A DNA stretch of 64,000 nt from Pseudomonadota bacterium. GTDB lineage: Bacteria; Desulfobacterota; Binatia; Binatales; Binataceae. The translations under genes and the position numbers were made by a program. Location: contig JAJPKA010000017.1 of NCBI GenBank assembly GCA_021323945.1, positions 157,990 through 221,989 on the forward strand, in the 5' to 3' direction. The notes under the pieces were generated by a model, which saw only the letters and a program-made list of their open reading frames with translations, was not told the DNA's origin and searched no databases. This document shows positions 8,230 to 17,906 of the stretch, piece after piece. Within the stretch, counting starts at the first letter, position 1. Each line of letters starts with the position of its first letter.

Positions 8230-9456
8230 CTAATTAATCGCCGTGTTGCGTCTTTGCAGCAGGCGATCAACGTCGAACTTGAAGATGCGCGCCGCGTTCA
8301 AACCCAGTATTCGGGCGCGTTGATCGTCGGTCAGATGCTGCATTTGACGTTCGATCGACTGAGCCGAGTGGGGCCAGGAACCCTCATGATGAGGATAGTC
8401 GTTGGCCCACAGGAAATTGTCGACCAGGTCGTGCTTAACCGCCAGCTCCAGCCCGATTGGATCATCTTGAAACGACGCCGCTCCGTGTTCGCGGAAGTAC
8501 TCGCTCGGCAGCTTTTTGAGCTTCGGCAGCGCCCACATGTGGTGTTTGCGGTAAGCCTCATCCATGGCTTCCAATGCCCAAGGAACCCATCCGATGCCGC
8601 ATTCTATCAGGGCGAATCGAAGCTTGGGGAACCGCTCCAGCACGCCCGATGAGCACAGGGCAGCCATAGGTTCAACTGTCGGAGCGAGGGCATGGGCTAC
8701 ATAGTTGATGACGGCGCCACCATCCTTGCGCGCCGCACGGGGGTCGCGTCCAGTCGAGATATGAAAGGTTATGGCAAGGTCACAGTCTTGGATCACCGCC
8801 CACAGGGGGTCATAAAGCGCCATGTTGTAGTTCGGGTGGCGCGCATCGTGGGGGCCAAAAATCGGCTTGCATGGCAGGTTAACCCCACGAAATCCTAGTT
8901 TGGCAACGCGTTTAACTTCCTCGACGGCAAGTTCGACGTCGGCCGTCATGATAGCCGCGATCGGCGACATGAAGTCGTTATACTTACCGAAAGTTTCCCA
9001 CGCCCAGTCATTCCATATCCGGCACTGCATCGCGCCGAATTTGGCATCCTGTGTGGCCCACATGCTGAGGCCCTTGTTGGGGAAGATTATCTCGGCGTCG
9101 ACGCCGTCGCGGCGATGGTCCTTCATTCGCTCGACCGGATCAGCACCTGCTGTATTACGGAGCTTGTCCTCGCCTTCGAGATGGCTGTCGAGCAAGCGCG
9201 AGCGCTGCATTCCTTCGGCGACGACCCACTTGACGCCATTGGCATCGACTTCGATACGCGGGAGACGCTTCTGGTATTCTTCGGGCAGGTATTTGTGCCA
9301 CAGGCCGCTTGGCTCCTGACAATGACAATCCGCCGAGATCATCAGGTACTTGTTGGGATCCCCGGGCCGAGCGGTGCGCGGCCAGCCATCATGGCCGGGT
9401 GTTTCGAGCCGCCATCGATTGGGCTCATCTATGTCGGTTAAGGTTTCCTCGATCAT
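8230..9456 (-). CDS. Metal-dependent amidohydrolase (amidohydrolase 2 family)
   Basis: TIM-barrel hydrolase/decarboxylase of the COG2159 type, 408 residues. The N-terminal metal motif appears as ISADCHCQEP (D-x-H) near residue 42, and the C-terminal metal aspartate lies in WANDYPHHEGSWP. The ATG at 9454-9456 is preceded by GGAGG at good spacing. Relatives act on many carboxylated or ring-cleaved substrates, so the substrate cannot be named. A 6-bp inverted repeat with a 4-base loop (9478-9493) lies just upstream and might be an operator. The gene appears monocistronic, closed by a strong hairpin. Confidence 0.88.
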   Translation of the reverse strand: MIEETLTDIDEPNRWRLETPGHDGWPRTARPGDPNKYLMISADCHCQEPSGLWHKYLPEEYQKRLPRIEVDANGVKWVVAEGMQRSRLLDSHLEGEDKLRNTAGADPVERMKDHRRDGVDAEIIFPNKGLSMWATQDAKFGAMQCRIWNDWAWETFGKYNDFMSPIAAIMTADVELAVEEVKRVAKLGFRGVNLPCKPIFGPHDARHPNYNMALYDPLWAVIQDCDLAITFHISTGRDPRAARKDGGAVINYVAHALAPTVEPMAALCSSGVLERFPKLRFALIECGIGWVPWALEAMDEAYRKHHMWALPKLKKLPSEYFREHGAASFQDDPIGLELAVKHDLVDNFLWANDYPHHEGSWPHSAQSIERQMQHLTDDQRARILGLNAARIFKFDVDRLLQRRNTAIN

Positions 9457-9493
9457 TGCTCCCTCCGAAAAAGGCTTTGGATCGTAGGATCCA

Positions 9494-9855
9494 GCATTTT
9501 ACAGAATAGCAAGGCCAGCAGTTCGGCCGAAACAGGCCATCGGACGCCCAATGGCGCGTCGTTCTGCCAAATTTTGCCCGTCGGCCGAACCGTCCATGTT
9601 CGAACCAAGCAACAGTTTTTCATGCTGGTGCAATTATCCGCCTGAGCCGCGGGAGCAAACCTTGATCCTTTCTGATCATTGCTTTCCGCGGTCGTTCGCG
9701 CTAATTAGCGGCGATGATAGCTGCCAGCATCAGCGAATAAACAATCAGCTATCAGGATTCACACACGGGAATTCCCATCGCCTGGAACCTGCTGGCAGTC
9801 GTGACTAGTGCTCTCACTGAAACCATGAGGCACCTGCTGCCGCGAACGTGACGAA
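9494..9855. other. Intergenic, no supported gene
   Basis: Upstream region of the amidohydrolase on one side and of a doubtful small frame on the other. An 85-codon plus-strand frame (9551-9808) is Cys/Ser-rich, lacks a ribosome site and matches nothing I recognise, so I do not call it. Confidence 0.5.
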
Positions 9856-10086
9856 GTGTGCGCGGTGCTGGGACGTAAGACGGACAAGCTTACCTACCTT
9901 GTCTTCGAGCGGAAAGAATTGATTGCCGCGTTCGCGATGCGCGATGACGCCCGGCACTGGATTGAGGAATGCGGTAATCAGGCCATGCGGCTTCGCCACA
10001 CGCAAGAATTGAATTCACCGAGGTTCAAAGTCGCGCCCGGCAAAAAGAATCCCCAGCGGCGACGGGCTGCTGGGCGCAAGCGCTAA
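9856..10086 (+). CDS. Possible small basic protein of unknown function
   Basis: I do not recognise this 76-residue frame. Its first half (TDKLTYLVFERKELIAAF, then MRDDARHWIEECG) looks like a compact alpha/beta domain. Its last 20 residues are strongly basic (KNPQRRRAAGRKR). The GTG start at 9856 has no clear ribosome site; the frame is open back only to 9829. Its stop overlaps the convergent dapA stop by four bases. The third-position base pattern looks coding-like, but this could still be a chance frame. Confidence 0.35.
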   Translation: MCAVLGRKTDKLTYLVFERKELIAAFAMRDDARHWIEECGNQAMRLRHTQELNSPRFKVAPGKKNPQRRRAAGRKR

Positions 10087-10964
10087 AACAACCCCAATTG
10101 CCTCATGACCTTGTGGAGACGGTCGGCTGCTCCCTGTGACATGGGGACCAGCGGCATACGCATCTCGTTGGTGCACTTTCCCATGAATGCGCAGGCCTGC
10201 TTGACGGGGATAGGGTTGGTCTCTTGAAAGAGCGCGCGGACCAGAGGTAACAGCTTAAAGTGCATAGCCCGAGCGTTGGCAAAATCACCCGCCAAGGCAG
10301 CTGCGACCATATCGTGAACTTCGCGTGGCACTACGTTAGTCGCGACCGAGACCACTCCTTTGGCGCCGATCGCCATCAGGGGCAACGTGAGCGAGTCATC
10401 TCCCGAGAGCAAGGTCAGACGATCACCGCACAGGTGGAGGATATCCGAACATTGATCGAGAGAGCCGGAAGACTCTTTGACGCCGACTATGCGTTCAATC
10501 TCGCACATTCGTGCAAAGGTCTCTGGCAGGATGTTTGATGCAGTGCGGCCCGGGATATTGTAGACGATGAGCGGTAAGTCGACGTTGGCCGCGATCATCT
10601 TGTAGTGCTGGTAGATACCGTCCTGGGTCGGCTTGTTGTAGTACGGTGACAGGAGCAATGCGGCATCTGCTCCCGCCTCTCGCGCGAACATGGTCAACCG
10701 AATCGCCTCCGCGGTGCTGTTGGAGCCAGTTCCCGCGATGACCGGGACCCGTCGCCGAGTTTGTTCGATGACCAGCTTGATGACATGTTCATGCTCGGCA
10801 TGGGACAAGGTTGCCGACTCACCGGTCGACCCGCATGGCACGAGGCCATCGACGCCTGACTGTATCTGCCATTCGACCAGTTCTCGCAAGGCGGCTTCGT
10901 CGACCATGCCATCACGAAAAGGAGTGATTAGCGCAGAAATGGCGCCGCTGAACATTGGTTCCAT
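10083..10964 (-). CDS. dapA: 4-hydroxy-tetrahydrodipicolinate synthase
   Basis: Condenses pyruvate with aspartate semialdehyde, the first committed step of lysine and diaminopimelate synthesis. The 293-residue class I aldolase has the Schiff-base Lys163 in GVKESSG, Tyr135 in VYNIPGR and Arg140. The usual GTTGE loop reads GSTGE (45-49). Ser-Thr at this position also occurs in related lyases such as N-acetylneuraminate lyase, but the location directly after lysA and dapF supports the DapA call. It is the third gene of the lysA-dapF-dapA operon, 63 bases after dapF. Confidence 0.94.
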   Translation of the reverse strand: MEPMFSGAISALITPFRDGMVDEAALRELVEWQIQSGVDGLVPCGSTGESATLSHAEHEHVIKLVIEQTRRRVPVIAGTGSNSTAEAIRLTMFAREAGADAALLLSPYYNKPTQDGIYQHYKMIAANVDLPLIVYNIPGRTASNILPETFARMCEIERIVGVKESSGSLDQCSDILHLCGDRLTLLSGDDSLTLPLMAIGAKGVVSVATNVVPREVHDMVAAALAGDFANARAMHFKLLPLVRALFQETNPIPVKQACAFMGKCTNEMRMPLVPMSQGAADRLHKVMRQLGLF

Positions 10965-11027
10965 CCTCGTGATTTATCAAGCCCGATGGTTGCAGCCGAC
11001 ATCCTGTTGCGCCGATCCTCGGAAATT

Positions 11028-11918
11028 CTATCGAGGAGCGCCGATCAATTCGCGGTCATCCAACTCGATTTCTCCGCGGAATACTTCGATCGCCTCACCG
11101 GTCATAAAGACATGATTTGCGCTCGGACCGCTTTCACGCCATTCGATCTCCAGGTTTCCGCCTCGCAACTCGACGGTTGCCTGACGTGAAGCGCGCCCAG
11201 TCAAAACGCCCGCGACGAGGGCGGCGCAGGCACCTGTGCCGCAGGCGAGCGTCTCGCCAGAACCTCGTTCCCACACCCGCATCCGCAGCCGGTTCGGGCC
11301 CAGTGGCCGAACGAACTCAGTGTTAACGCGACGCGGAAAAAATGGATGATGCTCGAAGCGGCGGCCGATCCGGGCGAACTCCTGTGAGTCAAGTGCGAAA
11401 ATTCGGTCGTCATCGACGAATACCACACAATGCGGGTTACCCATGGAGAGCGCCGTGATATGCTCAAGGCGTTCGCCCACCCTTAACGCAAAATCGACCA
11501 CTTGCCCATCCCAGTCGGCGGGAATCTGGCGGCCTTCGAGGATTGGCTCGCCCATGTCTACGGTGGCTAACGCGTGCTCGCCGTCGAGCTTAAGCTCGAC
11601 TGTTTTGAGCCCCGCGTCAGTGGCAACCGTCAGCGGATTGGTCCTCTTGCCAGCAGTTTCGTAATGCAATCGCGCCAGGCATCGGATGCCATTCCCACAC
11701 ATCTCGCCGCGACTGCCGTCTGCATTGTACATTTCCATTCGAACATCTGCCTCGTTAGTCGGGCAGAGCAAAATGAGCCCGTCAGCCCCAATACCGAAGC
11801 GGCGGTCTGAGAGACGGCGCGCCAAGCCTGCAGGATCGGCAAAGCGGAAACGATCGGTGATGATAAATACGTAGTCGTTACCGCACCCGTGCATCTTGAC
11901 GAAGGGGACCTTACGCAT
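11028..11918 (-). CDS. dapF: Diaminopimelate epimerase
   Basis: Cofactor-independent epimerase converting LL- to meso-diaminopimelate for lysine and peptidoglycan. The two catalytic cysteines are present: Cys74 in MCGNGIRC and Cys226 in LACGTGACA. The N-terminal block KMHGCGNDYVFI and the length of 296 residues are typical. Its ATG lies within the last 8 bases of lysA, so the two are probably translationally coupled. Confidence 0.97.
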   Translation of the reverse strand: MRKVPFVKMHGCGNDYVFIITDRFRFADPAGLARRLSDRRFGIGADGLILLCPTNEADVRMEMYNADGSRGEMCGNGIRCLARLHYETAGKRTNPLTVATDAGLKTVELKLDGEHALATVDMGEPILEGRQIPADWDGQVVDFALRVGERLEHITALSMGNPHCVVFVDDDRIFALDSQEFARIGRRFEHHPFFPRRVNTEFVRPLGPNRLRMRVWERGSGETLACGTGACAALVAGVLTGRASRQATVELRGGNLEIEWRESGPSANHVFMTGEAIEVFRGEIELDDRELIGAPR

Positions 11919-13179
11919 CGGGCCCCTCCCGCAAGGGCACGATCCGCTCGCCCCGTATCAGGTCCTCATAGCTCTCACGCTCGCGGACCACATGGAAACG
12001 CGTCCCATCGACAATCACTTCGGGAGCGCGAGGCCGTGAATTGTAGTTCGAAGCCATCACGAAACCATAAGCGCCCGCGCCCATTACGGCCAGCAAGTCG
12101 CCCGCCTGGACCTCTGGTAACTCTCGCTCCCGAGCAAAGAAATCGCCACTTTCGCAGATGGGCCCGACGACATCGGCGATCTGAACCGCAGACCTTTGTC
12201 GCTCTTCAACTGGGCGAATTTCATGATAGGCCTCATACAGAACCGGCCTAATCAGGTCATTCATGGCGCCGTCTACCACCACGAACCGTTTTACGTCGGT
12301 CTCCTTGACATAAAGCACACGGGTTACGAGTATCCCCGCGTTGCCGACCAGAACACGCCCGGGTTCGATGATTATGGTCAGCTCCAGGCCGCGCAGAGGA
12401 CCGAGGAGCGCGGCTGCATATTCCGCAGGAAGCGGAGACTGCTCCTGATAAGGTATCCCCAGGCCACCACCCAGGTCGAGAAATTTCAGCGCGATGCCAT
12501 CGCGACGAAGGTCGCGCACGATTGTGGCAAGTTTCTGCGCGGCCTCAACAAACGGTGAGGTCTCGGTAATTTGCGAGCCGATGTGAGTGGTTAGTCCGAT
12601 CAACTTGAGGTTGGGCAGGCCACGCGCTTCGGCATAATAATCGCGCACCTGTGACAAGGGAATCCCGAACTTACTGTCACGGTGTCCGGTCGAAATATGC
12701 GGATGGGTGGCGGGGTTCAAATCCGGGTTGACTCGCAAGCTCACCGGTGCCGTGAGGCGCAAGCGTTGAGCGACCTCTGAAACCCGGTACAGTTCCGGAC
12801 GCGACTCAACATTGAGCATCAAGATGCCGGTCCTCAGCGCCATCTCGATTTCACTGTCGGTCTTGCCCACTCCCGAGAAGACGATCTTGCTTGGGTCTGC
12901 ACCCGCCGTCAGGCAACGCATGAGCTCACCGCCAGAGACGATGTCGAACCCCGCACCCAGGTCACTGAAGAGCTTAAGTACGCTCAGGTTCGAGAGCGCC
13001 TTCATCGCGAAGCAGATGATCGTGTCGGTTCCGGCGAAAGCCTCGCGGACAACGCGCAGATGGCGCCGCAGGGTACGGGCGCTGTAGATATAAACTGGAG
13101 TTCCGACCCGTTCAGCGATCTCGCTGACTGACACCCCCTCGGCCAGTAAACGGCCGTCTCTGTACTCGAAGTAATTCAT
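11911..13179 (-). CDS. lysA: Diaminopimelate decarboxylase
   Basis: PLP enzyme (fold type III) that decarboxylates meso-diaminopimelate to lysine. With the ATG at 13177-13179 the protein is 422 residues and starts in the usual place (MNYFEYRDGRLL, then GTPVYIYS). The frame continues open to 13278, but that extension is not family-like. PLP Lys60 lies in FAMKALSN, and the glycine-rich HIGSQ and LDLGGGLGIPY blocks follow. It is the first gene of the lysA-dapF-dapA operon. Confidence 0.96.
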   Translation of the reverse strand: MNYFEYRDGRLLAEGVSVSEIAERVGTPVYIYSARTLRRHLRVVREAFAGTDTIICFAMKALSNLSVLKLFSDLGAGFDIVSGGELMRCLTAGADPSKIVFSGVGKTDSEIEMALRTGILMLNVESRPELYRVSEVAQRLRLTAPVSLRVNPDLNPATHPHISTGHRDSKFGIPLSQVRDYYAEARGLPNLKLIGLTTHIGSQITETSPFVEAAQKLATIVRDLRRDGIALKFLDLGGGLGIPYQEQSPLPAEYAAALLGPLRGLELTIIIEPGRVLVGNAGILVTRVLYVKETDVKRFVVVDGAMNDLIRPVLYEAYHEIRPVEERQRSAVQIADVVGPICESGDFFARERELPEVQAGDLLAVMGAGAYGFVMASNYNSRPRAPEVIVDGTRFHVVRERESYEDLIRGERIVPLREGPDA

Positions 13180-13428
13180 ATTGCCATAGCGCGGGCGATC
13201 CCTGCGGCTTTGAGCCTTACAGCTGGCTTCGCCAGCGTGATAGACAGCTTTTTTATCACAGGCAGAATTCACTCCCAAACGTTAATCGAGGACCTTTTGG
13301 GCCGAGGCTGGTCAGCGTCATGTGGTCGCTATGATTTGCAAACGCGCCGTCGCAATGCGATTCTTTGTCATTCCGCACTAATCAGGAGTTTCGGACTTAG
13401 CCATAGCCGAAAATGAGATAGGTCTAAG

Positions 13429-15189
13429 ATGGATAATTCTCAGCAAAAGCCTCTCATTCAAACCATGAGACCCAGCGGCAGGCCCCGCCATCCGCAGGAG
13501 TACTACGAGCAAATCAAGCGTAAATTTGCCGAAGAGCGCGACCTGCGATTGAGATACCGGCCTGAAGGAACCAAACAGTACACCTCGGATCTAAGCGGCT
13601 GGATGGCCAAGTACGAAATCGACCCTTATGGCGGTGAAGTTCGGCCACGGCCGGCGATCAGCGACACGGTCGAGTGTCTGTTCATAGGGGGTGGCTTCTC
13701 GGCCCTGCTGACCTCCGCGCGGCTGCGCCAATACGACGTGGAAAGTATCCGGATTGTTGAACGCGGCGCTGATGTTGGCGGTACATGGTATTGGAACCGC
13801 TATCCCGGGGCGGCCTGCGACGTTGTCGCCTACGATTATTTGCCTTGCCTGGACGAAACCGGTTATGTCCCCTCGCGCCATTATGCCAAGGCGCCCGAAA
13901 TTTTTGCTTACTGTCAGTTGCTGGCGCGCAAGTTCAATCTTTACGAGCTTGCCATCTTCCAGACCACGGTAACCTCGACGGTTTGGAACGAAGACGAAAA
14001 GATGTGGCATGTGGGGACAGATCGGGGCGATCAGCTGAGAGCCCAATTTGTAATCTGTGCCAATGGCACCCTGGCCAAACCAAAGCTGTCCAAGATCAGG
14101 GGTATGGAAACCTTCAGGGGCCATTCGTTCCATACCTCGAGGTGGGATTACGATTACTGCGGACCCGACCTTTCCCGTTTGTCGGACAAGGTTGTTGGGA
14201 TCATCGGCACTGGTGCCACCGCTGTCCAGGCGATTCCACGACTCGCCGAAGCCGCGAAGGAATTGTACGTATTTCAGCGCACGCCTTCTTCGATCGACAT
14301 CAAGGATGATTGGCTGACCGATCCGGAATGGGCCAGCAAGCTCAAACCAGGCTGGCAGGCGCGGCGGCGTGAGCGGGCGCGTCTCGAGGCACGGCGCATC
14401 GAGGAGGGGGCCGAGCTCTCCGGTCTCTCGCGAGAAGAAAAAATCCGCCGCCAGGAAAACGCGAACATTGATTACATGATGCGAATTCACAAGCGCATCG
14501 AGGAAATCGTTAAGGACAAGGCCACTGCCGAGGCGCTCAAACCATGGTACATGTTTATGTGCAAGCGCCCATGCTTCGACAACGATTATTTGCCCACCTT
14601 CAATCGACCGAACGTTCATCTGGTTGATACCCACGGCAAAGGCATTACCGAGATCACTGAGAAAGGCCCGGTCTTCGAGGGCAAACAGTATGAGTTGGAT
14701 CTGCTTATTTACGCTACTGGTTTCGAGGTCCAAAAAACCGGCATCTACAATCAAATCAAAGGGCAGGGTGGACTCGATCTCAACGACAAATATCGCAATG
14801 GCATCCGAACATTGCTCGGAATCCACTCGTATGGCTACCCGAATCTGTTCATCATGGGCGGTTACCAGGCATCATTTCAGTTCAACCTGACAGACATGCT
14901 GCAGTCCCAAGGCGACCATATCGCGGCCTGCATCGACTACGTACGGCGCCATGGTTACCAGACGATCGACGCCCGCCCCGAGGCTGAGGAATGGTGGGTT
15001 CAGGAAGTCATCAAACATCGTGGTAAAACAACCCGCAACCAGGACTGCACGCCCGGTTATTATAATTTTGAAGGTGAGTTTCAGCGTCGCCAGGATGGCA
15101 ACTATAATGGCGGCTTCAATCGCTATTGCACCCACATGGAAGAGGTTAGAGCGCGGATGGAAAGCTATTACCTTTTCAGTAAGCGGTAG
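13429..15189 (+). CDS. Flavin-containing monooxygenase, Baeyer-Villiger type
   Basis: FAD/NADPH-dependent oxygenase related to phenylacetone and cyclohexanone monooxygenases, 586 residues. The first Rossmann motif (IGGGFSA) is at 86-92. The BVMO fingerprint F-x-G-x3-H-x3-W-D occupies 229-240 (FRGHSFHTSRWD), and a second nucleotide motif (GTGATA) starts at 260. The segment VGGTWYWNRYPGAACD is also typical. It is probably soluble and oxidises a ketone or sulfide, but the substrate is unknown. It stands alone on the plus strand between the lysA and dnaB units. A 411-codon antisense frame inside it is a shadow. Confidence 0.92.
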   Translation: MDNSQQKPLIQTMRPSGRPRHPQEYYEQIKRKFAEERDLRLRYRPEGTKQYTSDLSGWMAKYEIDPYGGEVRPRPAISDTVECLFIGGGFSALLTSARLRQYDVESIRIVERGADVGGTWYWNRYPGAACDVVAYDYLPCLDETGYVPSRHYAKAPEIFAYCQLLARKFNLYELAIFQTTVTSTVWNEDEKMWHVGTDRGDQLRAQFVICANGTLAKPKLSKIRGMETFRGHSFHTSRWDYDYCGPDLSRLSDKVVGIIGTGATAVQAIPRLAEAAKELYVFQRTPSSIDIKDDWLTDPEWASKLKPGWQARRRERARLEARRIEEGAELSGLSREEKIRRQENANIDYMMRIHKRIEEIVKDKATAEALKPWYMFMCKRPCFDNDYLPTFNRPNVHLVDTHGKGITEITEKGPVFEGKQYELDLLIYATGFEVQKTGIYNQIKGQGGLDLNDKYRNGIRTLLGIHSYGYPNLFIMGGYQASFQFNLTDMLQSQGDHIAACIDYVRRHGYQTIDARPEAEEWWVQEVIKHRGKTTRNQDCTPGYYNFEGEFQRRQDGNYNGGFNRYCTHMEEVRARMESYYLFSKR

Positions 15190-15402
15190 AGTCTTTCCGA
15201 AGATCAGGCGAGCGACAGTCTTCGCGCCGGCGTCAGCGCCCGGCATTTGATCGTTTTTGATGCCGCCCATTTTATCCGACGCCAGGCGGCCGCCGCGTCA
15301 ACGAGGAGCGCGACCGGCCAGTGCCAGTTGACCGGTGACCAGCCCGGCCCCGATGGGGCGAAATGTTGCTTGCTGGCTTTGTCGATAATGATGTGATTTT
15401 CT

Positions 15403-16785
15403 TCAATCTTCCGCTTCGCTGAAGAGGTCTTCCTCAGGAGCGTAGTTCTCGAAACGGGTGAACTGGCTCAGGTAGGTGAGTTTGGCCGTCCCGGTCGGCC
15501 CGTTACGTTGTTTAGCGACGATAATTTCCGCCACTCCCGGCTCTTTGCTTTCGCGATGATACATTTCGTCGCGATAAATAAACGCGATTACATCGGCATC
15601 CTGTTCGATTGCTCCCGACTCACGCAGGTCAGCGAGTAATGGCCGGCGGTCTGGACGGGTTTCGACCTGGCGATTTAATTGCGAAAGAGCAACTACCGGC
15701 ACCTTCAATTCCTTGGCCAACGCCTTGAGCGAGCGCGAGATCTCAGCGATCTCTTTTTCACGAGACTCTCCGGGCCTGGCCGAGCGCATCAACTGCAGAT
15801 AATCAACGATGATGAGGCCGAGATTGACGTCGCGTTCGCGCATGAGCCGCCGGCACTTGGCCTTGAGCACGATGGGAGAGGTATCCGAGCTATCGTCGAT
15901 AAAGATCGGTGCCTCTGACAATCGTGCAGCAGCCTGCGCCAGTTTGGGGAAATCACGCTCGCCGAGATAGCCTGCGCGCGCTCTTGAGCTGTCAACGCGA
16001 CCCTCGGCGCACAGCATCCGCAAAACCAGTTGCTCCTTTGACATCTCCAGGGAAAAGATCGCTACGCCCACTCGCGGTTCGCATTCCGTGGCAGCGTGAG
16101 CTGCGATATTAAGGGCGAGCGCGGTTTTGCCCATACTCGGGCGGGCGGCGATGACGATCAGGTCTGAGGGCTGGAGTCCGGCGGTGAGGCGATCGAGATC
16201 GAGAAAGCCGGTGGGTACGCCAGTCACCAGTTCCTTTCTCTCGTACAACCGCTCAAGCAGTCGAATCGATTCACGGGTCAACTCAGGCATCGTGTGAAAA
16301 GATTGGCGGATGCGCCGTTCGGAAATTTCGAAGATCTTATGTTCTGATTCGTCGAGGTATTCGTCGACGTTGGCCGGTGAGTCGTAGGCGCCCGACGCGA
16401 TTTCAGTCGCGACGGAAGCGAGGTTGCGCAGCAGGGCCTTTTCCCGCACGATGCGAGCGTAATAGCCCGCGTTAGCGGCGGTTGGAACGCATGCTGCCAG
16501 CTCTGCGATGTAGCCAGCGCCGCCGACGGCTTCGAGCACGCCGGCGGAGCGCAGAGCGTCGGTCAGAGTTATCGCATCGACCGGCTGGTTGCGTTCACTC
16601 AGCGCTATCATTGCTCGAAAGATCTCGCGATGAGAATCGCGATAGAAGTCTTCTGGCGTTAGGATTTCGATAGCTTGGTTTATAGCGTCGTTGTCCAACA
16701 AAACGGCGCCCAACACCGATTGTTCGGCCTCGAGATTTTGTGGAGGGACTCGCTTGAGGATGTCTCCCGCCGCCTCCGCCGCCAT
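15403..16785 (-). CDS. dnaB: Replicative DNA helicase
   Basis: Hexameric 5'-3' helicase of the replication fork. The ATG at 16783-16785 follows CAGGAG and gives 460 residues beginning with an N-terminal domain that contains PPQNLEAEQSVLG. The frame open to 17004 is longer but atypical. The RecA-like domain has Walker A ARPSMGKT with Lys220, the Walker B region LGLIIVDYLQLM, and SQLNRQVE. No intein is present. A cluster of DnaA-box-like sites lies about 220 bases upstream. Confidence 0.97.
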   Translation of the reverse strand: MAAEAAGDILKRVPPQNLEAEQSVLGAVLLDNDAINQAIEILTPEDFYRDSHREIFRAMIALSERNQPVDAITLTDALRSAGVLEAVGGAGYIAELAACVPTAANAGYYARIVREKALLRNLASVATEIASGAYDSPANVDEYLDESEHKIFEISERRIRQSFHTMPELTRESIRLLERLYERKELVTGVPTGFLDLDRLTAGLQPSDLIVIAARPSMGKTALALNIAAHAATECEPRVGVAIFSLEMSKEQLVLRMLCAEGRVDSSRARAGYLGERDFPKLAQAAARLSEAPIFIDDSSDTSPIVLKAKCRRLMRERDVNLGLIIVDYLQLMRSARPGESREKEIAEISRSLKALAKELKVPVVALSQLNRQVETRPDRRPLLADLRESGAIEQDADVIAFIYRDEMYHRESKEPGVAEIIVAKQRNGPTGTAKLTYLSQFTRFENYAPEEDLFSEAED

Positions 16786-17007
16786 TCGCCACTTCTCCTG
16801 TAAAACATAGACTGAGCACCGTAAGTTTTTAACTCGGCTGATCGGTGCTCCGGTCCGTTCAGTACGTTTCGCGCCGTTGCCGCCGGGCTCTGGCGGACGC
16901 CGCATCAACGCCCTGCCCATAGAATTTATACAAGGCCAAAGAGGACTGACACTGGTATTGCTCTTACGTGCCCGCCATGAACTCTCGATGAACCGCAGGC
17001 TCACAAA

Positions 17008-17040
17008 CTGTCCACAGGGTTATCCACAGACTGTGGATTA
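17008..17040. promoter_or_regulatory. Cluster of DnaA-box-like sites upstream of dnaB
   Basis: Three 9-mers lie within 33 bases. TTATCCACA (17020-17028) is an exact DnaA-box consensus match. TGTGGATTA (17032-17040) is the reverse complement of TAATCCACA, one mismatch. CTGTCCACA (17008-17016) has two mismatches. They sit between the divergent-side start of dnaB and the 3' end of the rhomboid gene. They could regulate dnaB or be part of a replication origin. Confidence 0.55.
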
Positions 17041-17113
17041 AATTTGCCCAACAAAGTCCGATGTGGCGAGTGACCGAAGGCAGGGCGTCAGGGTCCAAAA
17101 CACGCTCTGGAAA

Positions 17114-17821
17114 TCAGCGTCGCCTGCTAACTCGCACCCTGGTTCGGCGCCGCCTTCCGGTTCTCCCTGTCATCAGCGGAACCGCGGCCACACCGAATAG
17201 AAATCCGCCGACGTGTGACCACCAGGCTACCCCTCCCATGTGGGGATCGCCGGAGCCCGATGCGATACCGAAATAGAGCTGCGCGGCGAACCAAAGAAGC
17301 AGATAAACGATGGCTGGCACCTGCACGGGCCGGAGCCCGAAAACTCCGGGCAGCAGAGTGCGAATTCGACCTCTCGGATACAGGACGAAGTATCCTCCGA
17401 GCACTCCTGCTATCGCTCCGCTGGCGCCGATGACCGGTATGCGGGATTGCGGTGCCATCGAGACCGTGGCAAGGCCGGCGGCTATGCCGGCACTAAGGTA
17501 AAACTTGATAAAACGAAAATGACCGAGGTGCTCCTCAACCGCGGGACCAAACACGAGCAAATAGAGCATATTTCCCGCGATATGTAATACCCCGGCATGA
17601 AGAAAGAGCGAGCTAAGCAATGTGAGGAGGGCCGAACTGGCGGCTACCGGATGTGTCCATTGGACATGTGAAATTCGCTCGGGCACGAGCGCGAATCGAA
17701 GCAGGGGGATGGAGCCAGCACCCCAGAGTTCCACGCCGAAAATCGCAAGATTAGTGACGAACAGAGCGGTGTTAGCGGGCGAAAGCCGCCTTGCCGCTTC
17801 GCTATCGCCCAACGGTATCAT
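17114..17821 (-). CDS. Rhomboid-family intramembrane serine protease
   Basis: Integral membrane protease of 235 residues with about six to seven hydrophobic segments. The catalytic dyad is present: Ser134 in GASGAIAG and His203 in WWSHVGGF. The HxxxN motif that supports the oxyanion hole is His80-Asn84 (HIAGN). A short Arg-rich tail (GRRRRTRVRVSRRR) ends the protein and should face the cytoplasm. It lies upstream of dnaB on the same strand, but the 328-base gap argues for separate transcription. Confidence 0.92.
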   Translation of the reverse strand: MIPLGDSEAARRLSPANTALFVTNLAIFGVELWGAGSIPLLRFALVPERISHVQWTHPVAASSALLTLLSSLFLHAGVLHIAGNMLYLLVFGPAVEEHLGHFRFIKFYLSAGIAAGLATVSMAPQSRIPVIGASGAIAGVLGGYFVLYPRGRIRTLLPGVFGLRPVQVPAIVYLLLWFAAQLYFGIASGSGDPHMGGVAWWSHVGGFLFGVAAVPLMTGRTGRRRRTRVRVSRRR

Positions 17822-17906
17822 GAACCGCAGCTATAGTACCGACGCCGCTTGGACGGAGCGATACGAGCTCCGGATCCCACTCTTGCGGTCAATTGGTACC
17901 ACCGTT

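Noticed and set aside
13591-14826. A 411-codon open frame antisense to the Baeyer-Villiger monooxygenase
   Set aside because: It lies wholly inside a gene with clear FAD, NADPH and BVMO motifs, and its own translation shows no family feature. Long antisense frames arise from codon bias.
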